From Acidimicrobiaceae bacterium (GTDB taxonomy: Bacteria; Actinomycetota; Acidimicrobiia; Acidimicrobiales; Palsa-688), in the NCBI GenBank assembly GCA_003158835.1, contig PMLI01000257.1:1-9767 (forward strand): DNA of 9,767 nucleotides. Reading direction: 5' to 3'. The translations under genes were made by a program, and so were the position numbers. This document shows positions 1 through 6,460 of this stretch, one piece after another; position 1 is the stretch's first letter, and each line of letters begins with the position of its first letter. The notes under the pieces are model-generated. The model ran no database searches. It was not told the DNA's origin and was given only the letters and a program-made list of their open reading frames with translations.

Positions 1-93
1 TATAGATCATGTCCGACAGTTTGAGCCGGGCACATTCGCGGTTCTCACCCCTGTTGTCCGGGCACGGTCCCGCCGCCACTCTCAGCAGACCTC

Positions 94-99
94 AGGAGG
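94..99 (+). promoter_or_regulatory. Ribosome binding site of the acidic 121-aa gene
   Basis: AGGAGG lies 4 bases before the ATG at 104. It is the strongest Shine-Dalgarno match in the window and fixes this start. No clear -35/-10 pair is visible in the 103 bases upstream. That stretch holds only a direct repeat of CCGGGCAC at 26-33 and 58-65, which I do not interpret. Confidence 0.8.
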
Positions 100-103
100 A
101 CGA

Positions 104-469
104 ATGCCTAGAACCGTCGATCTCTTCTTGGACAGCGACCAGCCCCTCGGCCGAGTGGCCGAGCAACTGGGCGAGTTGAGCAGTGCCCGGTTCGTCTCCT
201 CACCCGACCAGGCGCATTTCGTTGTCCGGGACGGCGATGTCATCGCCTACCTGACCGACCACGACTTCTTGGACGACGACGACTTGCCGCTGAGCGAGTT
301 CCGATATGTCCTTTCGGCCTCGGTACCGAGGGGTACCTCGATCGAAGACAGCTCGGAATTGTCGTTCCTGCGTAGGATCAATGCCGAGTTGCGGCGTAGC
401 GGGGCCTTTCCTTCCCTGCTTGTGATCGACCTGGAGCGTCCTGACGCGGCCCCGGTCGATGCCCGATGA
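104..469 (+). CDS. Acidic protein of unknown function, first gene of a pair with a nuclease-like protein
   Basis: I do not recognise a named family. The product is 121 aa and strongly acidic: by my count 23 Asp/Glu against 12 Arg and no Lys, with four consecutive Asp at 57-60 inside FLDDDDLPLSEFRY. It has no signal peptide and no membrane segment, so it is probably cytosolic. The pattern of short hydrophobic strands (VDLFLD near the start, VIAYL at 46-50, SLLVIDL at 104-110) suggests a compact alpha/beta fold. The ATG follows a strong AGGAGG. The stop overlaps the start of the next gene (ATGA), so the two are very likely co-transcribed and translationally coupled. Because the partner is a basic protein with a PD-(D/E)XK core, an inhibitor, antitoxin or immunity role is a reasonable hypothesis, but nothing in this sequence proves it. 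That the ORF is a real gene is well supported; its function is open. Confidence 0.75.
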   Translation: MPRTVDLFLDSDQPLGRVAEQLGELSSARFVSSPDQAHFVVRDGDVIAYLTDHDFLDDDDLPLSEFRYVLSASVPRGTSIEDSSELSFLRRINAELRRSGAFPSLLVIDLERPDAAPVDAR

Positions 470-1122
470 AAGGACGCCCGCAAGCTCGTCTGCCTCTTCA
501 GCCGGCCGCCGGCGGGCGCGCTCCTCATCCGCCGGAGGGGCCCTCGGCCGGGGGGCCAGGGCCCGGGCCCGGCTTGCCCTGGTCGTGCCGGCACCACGGC
601 GTCGCCGGTACCTTCGACGAGGCAGAGCGCCGTGCCAGTCACGACGAGCTGGCGGTGGCGCGGGCCCTTGCGGCTGAGGGTCACCAGGTCCGCACGGTGG
701 CCGAGCGCAACGGCGCCCGCACCCCTGACCTCATGGCGTGCGGTACCGCGGTAGAGGTCAAGGGGTACCAAAGCCTCGCGCAACGTGGAGGGCACCCTCC
801 GACTGCCAGGAGCGTCGCCAACAAGCTGCTCGACGCCCGAGGCCAGGGGGCCGTGGCGGTGGTCCGGGGCGGTGAGAGCGGTCTGACGAGGGCAACCGCG
901 CAGGCGGGCTATGCCATGTTCTGCGAGCGCGCCCTGGAAAAGGGCCTCGGTCGGGTCCGTGCGGTACGCGTGGTGGGGAAGGACTTCGACATCTCCTGGG
1001 CGGCGGCCGCAGACGTGCGCCAGTCACGCCAGGCCCGTCAGGGTGTGCGCCCTGCCAGCCAGCCCCGCCGCTTGCTCCCACCGGGCCTGAGCGGACCGGT
1101 CGTGCCCCGCCTAAGCCTTTGA
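466..1122 (+). CDS. PD-(D/E)XK nuclease-like protein (resembles CdiA-type tRNase toxin cores)
   Basis: The 218-aa product has a recognisable nuclease core at about residues 50-178. A helix carrying Glu61 (DELAVARALAAEG) is followed by PD at 87-88, then E-V-K at 97-99, and Gln127 in a helix-strand unit (ARGQGAVAVV). This order fits the PD-(D/E)XK fold: metal ligands D88 and E97, catalytic K99, and an outer-helix Gln. The arrangement resembles the C-terminal tRNase domains of contact-dependent inhibition toxins, so RNA or DNA cleavage is the likely activity. Residues 1-45 are Pro/Gly/Arg-rich low complexity, and residues 180-218 form a basic tail. The protein is basic overall, with no signal peptide. 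It has no delivery module, so it is not a complete secreted polymorphic toxin. The start is set by the ATGA overlap with the acidic gene; there is no Shine-Dalgarno of its own. A TTG at 574 is an alternative start that would remove most of the low-complexity region. It could also be a housekeeping nuclease of unknown target. Confidence 0.72.
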   Translation: MKGRPQARLPLQPAAGGRAPHPPEGPSAGGPGPGPGLPWSCRHHGVAGTFDEAERRASHDELAVARALAAEGHQVRTVAERNGARTPDLMACGTAVEVKGYQSLAQRGGHPPTARSVANKLLDARGQGAVAVVRGGESGLTRATAQAGYAMFCERALEKGLGRVRAVRVVGKDFDISWAAAADVRQSRQARQGVRPASQPRRLLPPGLSGPVVPRLSL

Positions 1123-1131
1123 CCGCAATAG

Positions 1132-1181
1132 CTGCCGCCGCCGAGCACCGCGGTGGGGTGCAGCGGCGAGCGCGGTGGCAG
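1132..1181 (+). other. Potential branched RNA hairpin between the nuclease gene and gdh
   Basis: CTGCCGCCG (1132-1140) can pair with CGGTGGCAG (1173-1181) as a 9-bp stem with one G-U pair. Inside it, GCACC (1145-1149) pairs with GGTGC (1157-1161) around a 7-base loop. The structure fills most of the 74-base gap and ends just before the putative gdh promoter. It could end transcription of the upstream pair, although no T-run follows, or it may only reflect high GC content. Confidence 0.3.
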
Positions 1182-1184
1182 GGA

Positions 1185-1190
1185 CATACT
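1185..1190 (+). promoter_or_regulatory. Putative -10 element of a leaderless gdh transcript
   Basis: CATACT ends exactly 6 bases before the ATG at 1197. This is the spacing expected if transcription starts on the start codon, as in actinobacterial leaderless genes. There is no good Shine-Dalgarno at the usual distance, which fits. The match to TANNNT is imperfect (first base C), and no -35 element is obvious. Confidence 0.4.
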
Positions 1191-1196
1191 TGCTCT

Positions 1197-4100
1197 ATGA
1201 GCGCACCACCAGTCGCCTGGGCCCGCTTGTTCGACGCTCAGGTGGACCTGCTCCTTGGGGACCGCCTAGCCGGTGACGGTGAGCCGGCGCCCCCGGCCGG
1301 CGCGGCCCGTCAGATGTTCCTGGACAGCCTGCCTCCCGGCTACGCCGAGGAGACGGCGCCCGTGGTGGCAGCGCGAGATTGGGTCGAGATGTCCAGGTTG
1401 CTGGTTCCCGAAAAGGGCTCGCCGCCGCCCGCCCGCCGGCACCGGCCGGCCGGCCCGCCCGGTGCTGCCGGCTCCGGCCTGGGCCGTGCTGGTGTCGGGC
1501 TTGCTGGCGTCGGCCCTGCAGGCGTCGGTACTGGCGGCGTCGGTACTGGCGGCGCGCGTCGCTCCGGCGTCGGGCCGGTCGGGGGAGGCGCCCACATGGC
1601 GCTCAGCCCGGGCCGAAACGCTGCTCCCGGCGATTTCCGCCTGCGCCGGGTCGCCTTGCACAGGGTGGAGCTGTCTTCACTGCTGCGTGCCGTCGAGAGC
1701 TTCGGCCTGGTGGCCGAAGAAGCCGTGCCCTGGCATTTCGCATTGGGCAATCAGGGAGGGGACTTCTTCATCGACGATGTCGGGCTGCGTGTCGGTACTC
1801 CCGTGGCGGCGCCCGGTTTCGAGCTCGGCTCGGGAGGGGTGCTCCTGGTCGATGCCCTGAAGGCCGTCATCGACGGGAAGAGCGAACTGAGCGCGCTCAA
1901 CCGCCTCGTGGTCGGCGCCGGACTGGGCTGGCACGAGGTCAACCTCCTGCACGCCTATTGCGCCTACCGCCAGGCAGTTGGCGGGCCACGAGCGGTTGAA
2001 CGAGCTGGTCTGATGACCGAGGCCCTCGTCGCCTTCCCCTCTACGGCAGCAGCGGCCGTCCGCCTATTGCGCGCCCTTTTCGGGCCTGGGAACGGCGCGG
2101 CGGTGGAGGTGGCCCGCTCCGAAATGCAGGCGGCCCTGGCCACCGTCCCCGATCTTCAGCATGACGAGGTCCTGCGGGAGCTGGTCGCCCTCGTGGAGGC
2201 CACCACGCGGACCAACTGGCCCCTGGGCCGCGAGACCATCTCGCTCAAGTTTGCCAGTGGCTCGGTGCCATTTTTGCCTCTACCCCGCCCCCTGGCCGAG
2301 GTTTTCGTGTGGTGCCCGACGTTCGAAGGGCTACACCTTCGTTTCGGGCTGGTGGCCCGCGGCGGGATCCGCTGGAGTGACAGGCGTTCGGACCTGCGAG
2401 GAGAAGTGCTGGGCCTGGCCCGGGCCCAGGTCAAGAAGAACGCCTTGATTGTGCCGACCGGGGCCAAGGGTGCTTTCGTGCTCCACGAGGAAGGCGGCGA
2501 CCGCAGCGAGCGGGCCCGGCGAGGGAGAGCCGCTTATTGCGCTTTCATCGGGGCCCTGCTCGATGTGACCGACAACATTGCCGACGAAAAGCTGGTTCAT
2601 CCTCAAGGAGTGGTGTGCAGGGACGGCGACGACCCTTATCTCGTGGTCGCTCCGGATAAAGGCACCGGCGCACTTTCTGACCTGGCCAACGGCATCAGTG
2701 CCGAAAGGGGCTATTGGCTCGGGGACGCTTTCGCCTCCGGGGGTAGCCACGGTTACGACCACAAGGCGCTGGCCATAACGGCCAGGGGCGCGTGGTTGGC
2801 GGTACGCCGGCATTTTCGGGCACTCGGCATGGACGCCCAGCAGGATGCTTTGCGCGTGGTCGGGGTTGGGGACATGTCCGGTGACGTCTTCGGCAACGGC
2901 ATGCTCCAAAGCCGCAACATCTGTTTGGTGGCCGCTTTCGACCACCGCCATGTCTTCATCGACCCGGCGCCGGACGCGGCCCGGTCTTTTGCCGAAAGGC
3001 TGCGTTTGAGCAGGCTCGACCGTTCCAGTTGGCAGGATTATGACCTGAAGGTGGCATCCAAAGGCGCGGCCGTGTACTCCAGGCTGGCCAAGCAGGTCCA
3101 ACTTTCGCCCGAAGCTGCGGGGGCGCTCGGTATCGCTCCGGGGCCGGTCACGCCCCCGCAACTGGTGCGGGCGGTACTTCAGGCTCCTGCCGACCTGCTT
3201 TTCTTCGGTGGCGTAGGCACGTTTGTCAAAGCTTTCGACGAGAGCGACGTGGAGGTGGACGACAGCGCCAACGACGGGATCAGGGTGGACGCCCGCCAGA
3301 TCCGGGCGCGAGTGATAACCGAGGGTGCCAACCTGGCCATAACTCAGCGGGCCCGGGCCAGCTACTCGCGCCGCGGCGGCCGGGTCGATACCGATTTCGT
3401 GGACAATTCGGCCGGCGTCGCCATGTCCGACCGGGAGGTCAACCTGAAGATCCTCCTCGGTGTGGCAGTCGCTCGCGGGCGCCTGGACGCGCCCGGGAGG
3501 AACCGACTGCTGAAGGTCGAGGAGCAAGCGGTTGCCCAAGCCGTGCTGGCGGGGGTGGAGCGAGGGCTGGTGGCTCTCGACTGGGCGGCGGCGGCGAGCG
3601 CGGCGGACCTGCCGGCCTACGAAGCCCTACTGGACGATCTCGAGCAGGCCGGCCTGCTCAACCGCGAGGTCGAGGCGTTGCCCGGAGAGGAAGACTTGGC
3701 CCGGCGCAAGCAGGCCGGAGCCGGGTTGAGCCGGCCCGAGCTCGCCGTGCTGTTCGCCTACGCCCGCAGCGAGTTGGCTCGCTCGATCGAAGGTTCGGTT
3801 CTGGCCACGGACGAGGCGTTGGTGCCGTGCGTCCTGCGCTATTTCCCGCCCGAGGTGCGGGAGAGCTTCTCCGACCTGGTGCCCGGGCACCCCCTTGGCC
3901 GCCAGCTTCTGTCGTGCGAGTTGGCTAACGAAATAGTGGACCGGATGGGAGCCATCTGGGCTCACGAGCTGGCGGCGGAAGCGGGTCGGCCGCTGGCCGA
4001 AGTGGCTGGCTGCTATTGGGCGGCGCGCCAGGTGCTGGCGGTTGAAGCCAGTTTCGATGATGCCGACAACCTGGGCTGGTCTGTTACCGCCCCATGCGAG

Positions 4101-4718
4101 GCGGCGTTGCGGGGGCGCGCCGCAGACGCGCTCGACCGGCTGACGCGGTGGTACCTGCGCCGTCGAGGCGCGTTGCGCCCAGGTGAAGTCATTGCCGAGG
4201 ACCGGGAGCCAGCCGCAGTACTTGCGGCCGTCCGGGGCGGGGCCACTCCCCTCGATAACGAGCTCGTACGCCTCGGGGCGCCGGCCGACGTGGCCGGGAG
4301 GGCGCAGCGTCTAGCTCTGCTGGCCCCGGTGGGCGAGATGGCCGAGGCGGCCCGGTCGGCCGGTCGCCCGTTGGGGGCAGTGGTGGACGCCAGTCCGGTC
4401 GTCGAGGAGGGCCTGTCCCTCCCGGTGCTCGTGGGGGCACTCCGACGCCGCCCGGCGGCCGATCGCTGGGAACGCTGGCAACTGCATTCACTGGCCGACG
4501 ACCTTGCCGGCAGCCGGGCTGAGGCCCTGGCTGAAGCCCTGCGATGGCACCCGTCGTCCGGTGGTCCGCAGGCGGCGCGGGAGTGGCTCGGCCAGAGGGA
4601 AGCCGCCGTGCACCGGGCCCGTCTCCTGGCCCGCCAGGTCGAGGGCGCCGCTCCGCCGAGCCTGTCACTGCTCTCTATGGCCGTCCGGGCCGTCGACGAC
4701 GCCGTCCGCGCCCTGTGA
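1197..4718 (+). CDS. gdh: Large NAD-dependent glutamate dehydrogenase, lacking the N-terminal regulatory region
   Basis: This cytosolic enzyme oxidatively deaminates L-glutamate to 2-oxoglutarate and ammonium with NAD+. The 1173-aa product matches the large (about 180 kDa, Bac_GDH) family from its middle to its end. Residues 41-70 (FLDSLPPGYA onward) match the helical region that follows the ACT domains. Residues 147-200 lead into the catalytic core: VARGGIRWSDRR at 386-397, lysine-rich QVKKNALIVPTGAKG at 411-425, DGDDPYLVVAPDKGT at 476-490, FASGGSHGYDHK at 512-523, the nucleotide-binding GVGDMSGDVFGNG at 556-568, FDHRHVFIDP at 581-590, and DNSAGV at 736-741. A normal-length helical C-terminal region of about 430 aa follows. 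Family members are usually about 1,600 aa, so about 420 N-terminal residues, the ACT-type regulatory domains, are absent; the upstream DNA encodes something else. Residues 71-146 are a Pro/Gly linker with a pentapeptide repeat. I chose ATG 1197 over the in-frame TTG at 1119 because it fits the -10 spacing and the extra 26 residues match nothing. Catalysis is probably intact, while regulation should differ. Confidence 0.93.
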   Translation: MSAPPVAWARLFDAQVDLLLGDRLAGDGEPAPPAGAARQMFLDSLPPGYAEETAPVVAARDWVEMSRLLVPEKGSPPPARRHRPAGPPGAAGSGLGRAGVGLAGVGPAGVGTGGVGTGGARRSGVGPVGGGAHMALSPGRNAAPGDFRLRRVALHRVELSSLLRAVESFGLVAEEAVPWHFALGNQGGDFFIDDVGLRVGTPVAAPGFELGSGGVLLVDALKAVIDGKSELSALNRLVVGAGLGWHEVNLLHAYCAYRQAVGGPRAVERAGLMTEALVAFPSTAAAAVRLLRALFGPGNGAAVEVARSEMQAALATVPDLQHDEVLRELVALVEATTRTNWPLGRETISLKFASGSVPFLPLPRPLAEVFVWCPTFEGLHLRFGLVARGGIRWSDRRSDLRGEVLGLARAQVKKNALIVPTGAKGAFVLHEEGGDRSERARRGRAAYCAFIGALLDVTDNIADEKLVHPQGVVCRDGDDPYLVVAPDKGTGALSDLANGISAERGYWLGDAFASGGSHGYDHKALAITARGAWLAVRRHFRALGMDAQQDALRVVGVGDMSGDVFGNGMLQSRNICLVAAFDHRHVFIDPAPDAARSFAERLRLSRLDRSSWQDYDLKVASKGAAVYSRLAKQVQLSPEAAGALGIAPGPVTPPQLVRAVLQAPADLLFFGGVGTFVKAFDESDVEVDDSANDGIRVDARQIRARVITEGANLAITQRARASYSRRGGRVDTDFVDNSAGVAMSDREVNLKILLGVAVARGRLDAPGRNRLLKVEEQAVAQAVLAGVERGLVALDWAAAASAADLPAYEALLDDLEQAGLLNREVEALPGEEDLARRKQAGAGLSRPELAVLFAYARSELARSIEGSVLATDEALVPCVLRYFPPEVRESFSDLVPGHPLGRQLLSCELANEIVDRMGAIWAHELAAEAGRPLAEVAGCYWAARQVLAVEASFDDADNLGWSVTAPCEAALRGRAADALDRLTRWYLRRRGALRPGEVIAEDREPAAVLAAVRGGATPLDNELVRLGAPADVAGRAQRLALLAPVGEMAEAARSAGRPLGAVVDASPVVEEGLSLPVLVGALRRRPAADRWERWQLHSLADDLAGSRAEALAEALRWHPSSGGPQAAREWLGQREAAVHRARLLARQVEGAAPPSLSLLSMAVRAVDDAVRAL
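1476..1580 (+). repeat. 15-bp tandem repeat (7 units) inside gdh
   Basis: Seven 15-base units in the gdh frame encode GLGRA, GVGLA, GVGPA, GVGTG, GVGTG, GARRS and GVGPV (protein residues 94-128). The units at 1521-1535 and 1536-1550 are identical (GGCGTCGGTACTGGC); the rest have diverged. Each unit is five codons, so changes in copy number keep the frame. The product is a flexible, elastin-like linker between the N-terminal helical stub and the catalytic part of the dehydrogenase. Confidence 0.85.
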
Positions 4719-4739
4719 TAAGCGATTAGAAATGTGCCC

Positions 4740-5222
4740 GTGAAGCTCTCCATTGCCAACGACCACGCCGGCTACCAACTGAAGCTGGCCGTGATGTCCC
4801 ACTTGAGGGAGGTCGGCCACGAGGTGGACGACCTCGGCGCCCACGGGGAGGAGCCCGTGGACTACCCGCCCTACTGCGCCGCCTGTGCCCGCTCCGTCGT
4901 CGCCGGCCGGGCCGACATGGGCATTGTGATCGGAGGGTCTGGGCAAGGCGAGCAGATCGCGGCCAATAAGGTACACGGTGCCCGGGCCGCGCTCTGTCAC
5001 GACGAGTACACGGCCCGCCTGGCACGCCAGCACAACAACGCCAACGTCCTGGCCCTGGGAGCGCGGATCTTGGCTGCGGAACTGGCTTGCGACATAGTCG
5101 ACGTATTCTTGTCCTCGACCTTTCAAGGCGGCCGCCACCAGGTGCGGGTCGACGAGGTGGTCGCCATCGAGGTCGAGGAAAGCAGGGCGTGGGCGGCCGC
5201 ACAGGGGGCCGACCAACCCTGA
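4740..5222 (+). CDS. rpiB: Ribose-5-phosphate isomerase B (actinobacterial type)
   Basis: It interconverts ribose 5-phosphate and ribulose 5-phosphate in the non-oxidative pentose phosphate pathway, in the cytosol. The 160-aa product shows the RpiB/LacAB landmarks: NDHAGYQLK near the N-terminus (Asp8, His9), DYPPY at 41-45, GIVIGGSGQGEQ at about 61-72, AANKVHGARAALCHD, HNNANVLALGAR, and a C-terminal FQGGRH. The E. coli enzyme has a catalytic Cys in the GTG/GSG loop region; here the loop is GGSGQGEQ with Glu71, the form in which a Glu acts as base in Mycobacterium tuberculosis RpiB. The start is a choice between GTG 4734 and GTG 4740. I use 4740 because MKLSIANDHAG aligns with the usual family N-terminus, and TAGAAA lies about 7 bases before it. 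The gene follows gdh by about 20 bases. Other RpiB-fold isomerases act on different sugar phosphates, so the substrate is inferred from family type. Confidence 0.93.
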   Translation: MKLSIANDHAGYQLKLAVMSHLREVGHEVDDLGAHGEEPVDYPPYCAACARSVVAGRADMGIVIGGSGQGEQIAANKVHGARAALCHDEYTARLARQHNNANVLALGARILAAELACDIVDVFLSSTFQGGRHQVRVDEVVAIEVEESRAWAAAQGADQP

Positions 5223-5250
5223 GCCTTTCGGTACCCGGCCCTCAGGCCTG

Positions 5251-5276
5251 CCACCAGGACCAGGGGGCTCTGGTGG
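5251..5276 (+). promoter_or_regulatory. Potential hairpin holding the menC ribosome binding site and start codon
   Basis: CCACCAG (5251-5257) is a perfect complement of CTGGTGG (5270-5276). The GTG start of menC (5273-5275) lies in the 3' arm, and the Shine-Dalgarno AGGGGG (5262-5267) lies in the 12-base loop. Folding would hide the start codon while leaving the ribosome site exposed. A regulatory effect is inference; the complementarity itself is plain in the sequence. Confidence 0.45.
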
Positions 5277-6430
5277 GCTTCGAACTGGTCCGCGTCTCGC
5301 TCCCGCTGATCAGGACCTGGGCCAGCGCGGCGGGCACGTTTTCCCAACGGGACAGCCTTCTCGTAAGAGCGGTCCTCCGTTTCCCGGGCCTGGGAAACGG
5401 CGCCGGTGAGTTCGAGGGTTGGGGGGAGTGCTCGGCCCTGCCCGGGCCCACGTTCAGCGCCGAGTACACGGCAGGAGCGCAGGACGTTTCCGAGCGCTAT
5501 CTTCTGCCCGCGCTAATGCGCGACGGCACCGCGTGCGTTGCCGCCGTCGGGCCCGCTCTGGCTGGCGTGAAGGGCCACAACATGGCCAAGGCTGCCTTCG
5601 AGGCTGCCATCCTCGACGCCGAACTGCGGGCAAGTGGCGCCCGCATGGCTGATTTTCTCTGCGGTCAGAGCCGCGTCGGCGCCGCGCCGGCGCAGAGTGT
5701 GGTGGCCGGCGTTGCCATCGGCCTGACGGGCTCGCTGGGGGAGTTGGTCGACGAGGTCGCCCTCCGGGTGGAGGAGGGCTACCGGCGAGTCAAGCTCAAG
5801 GTGCGGCCAGGCTGGGACACCGAGCCAGTGGCCGCGGTCCGGGAGCGCTGGCCGGCCCTGGTGGTCTTCGCCGACGCCAATGGTTGCTACGGGCATCTCC
5901 CCATCGGTGAGGCGGGGGAGCGGTTGGCCAGGCTGGACGCCTACGAGCTGGCCTGCCTCGAGCAACCCCTGGGCGATGACGACATCGCCGGCCACGCCGA
6001 GCTCGCCCGCCATCTGCGCACCCCGCTGTGCCTGGACGAGGCCCTGTCGTCGCCTGTCGCGGTCGCCAGTGCTCTGCGGACCGGTGCGTGCTCGGTGGTC
6101 AATATCAAGGCCGGTCGCATGGGGGGCTACCTCGAGGCGGTGCGGGCCCACGACATCTGCTCCGAGCGGCGTGTACCGGTCTGGTGCGGCGGGATGGTCG
6201 AGACCGGCATCGCCAGAGCGGCGAACTTGGCCCTGGCTTCGCTGCCCAATTTCTCCTTGCCCGGCGACCTGTCCGCTACGGGCCGGTTCTTCGCCACCGA
6301 TCTGGCCGGTCCCCTGTCTCTTCGCAGGGACGGGACCATTGCCGTACCCGATGGGCCGGGTAGCGGCGTGCCGGTGGACCTGGACGCGCTGAAGAGGTTC
6401 TCGACCTCGCGGCGCTGGTGGGCGCGCTAG
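5273..6430 (+). CDS. menC: o-Succinylbenzoate synthase, enolase superfamily
   Basis: MenC dehydrates SHCHC (2-succinyl-6-hydroxy-2,4-cyclohexadiene-1-carboxylate) to 2-succinylbenzoate in menaquinone synthesis. The 385-aa product has the capping domain at about residues 1-120, starting GFELVRVSLPLIRTW as is typical, and then the barrel. The active-site set is complete: K174-x-K176 (RRVKLKVRPGWD), metal ligands D201 (FADANG), E230 (CLEQPL) and D255 (CLDEAL), and the opposite base K279 (VVNIKAGRMGG). The later VWCGGMVETGIARAANLALASL run and LPGDLSATGRFF are also characteristic. The start is GTG 5273, 5 bases after AGGGGG; the reading frame stays open further upstream into rpiB, but that part resembles nothing and is rejected. 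The gene follows rpiB by 50 bases and precedes xseA by 30. No other men gene is in the window. Relatives in this subgroup can also racemise N-acylamino acids, so a second or different substrate cannot be excluded. Confidence 0.92.
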   Translation: MGFELVRVSLPLIRTWASAAGTFSQRDSLLVRAVLRFPGLGNGAGEFEGWGECSALPGPTFSAEYTAGAQDVSERYLLPALMRDGTACVAAVGPALAGVKGHNMAKAAFEAAILDAELRASGARMADFLCGQSRVGAAPAQSVVAGVAIGLTGSLGELVDEVALRVEEGYRRVKLKVRPGWDTEPVAAVRERWPALVVFADANGCYGHLPIGEAGERLARLDAYELACLEQPLGDDDIAGHAELARHLRTPLCLDEALSSPVAVASALRTGACSVVNIKAGRMGGYLEAVRAHDICSERRVPVWCGGMVETGIARAANLALASLPNFSLPGDLSATGRFFATDLAGPLSLRRDGTIAVPDGPGSGVPVDLDALKRFSTSRRWWAR

Positions 6431-6448
6431 CTGGCGCACGCTGCCTAC

Positions 6449-6454
6449 TAGCCT
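6449..6454 (+). promoter_or_regulatory. Putative -10 element of a leaderless xseA transcript
   Basis: TAGCCT fits TANNNT and ends exactly 6 bases before the GTG at 6461. There is no Shine-Dalgarno upstream of this start. Together these suggest transcription beginning at the start codon and support GTG 6461 over the ATG that follows it. No clear -35 box is visible. Confidence 0.5.
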
Positions 6455-6460
6455 GACGCC

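Noticed and set aside
26..65. Two CCGGGCAC copies 32 bases apart upstream of the first gene as an operator
   Set aside because: They are eight-base GC-rich direct repeats with no symmetry; chance is likely and no regulator gene is nearby.
1119..1196. TTG at 1119 as the gdh start
   Set aside because: It would add 26 residues that match nothing and overlap the nuclease stop; ATG 1197 has the -10 spacing and a plausible N-terminus.
1491..1580. Short spaced repeats as a CRISPR array
   Set aside because: The units are contiguous, 15 bases long and in the coding frame, with no spacers.
1273..1860. Frameshift in gdh around the repeat, suggested by an open frame with a hydrophobic stretch over the same bases
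   Set aside because: The gdh frame is uninterrupted, family similarity resumes in the same frame on both sides, and the repeat units are whole codons; the other frame has no family resemblance.
2331..3539. Long open frame of 402 codons on the minus strand opposite gdh
   Set aside because: It lies wholly within a clearly real gene on the other strand, its translation shows no recognisable motif, and such shadows are expected from GC-rich codon usage.
5087..5272. Upstream extension of menC into rpiB
   Set aside because: The extra 62 residues are Arg/Gly-rich, overlap the end of rpiB in another frame, and precede the normal family N-terminus, which begins at GTG 5273.
5513..6439. Open frame of 308 codons on the minus strand opposite menC
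   Set aside because: It is antisense to a gene with a complete enolase-superfamily active site; the translation is rich in Arg, Gly and Gln with no domain.
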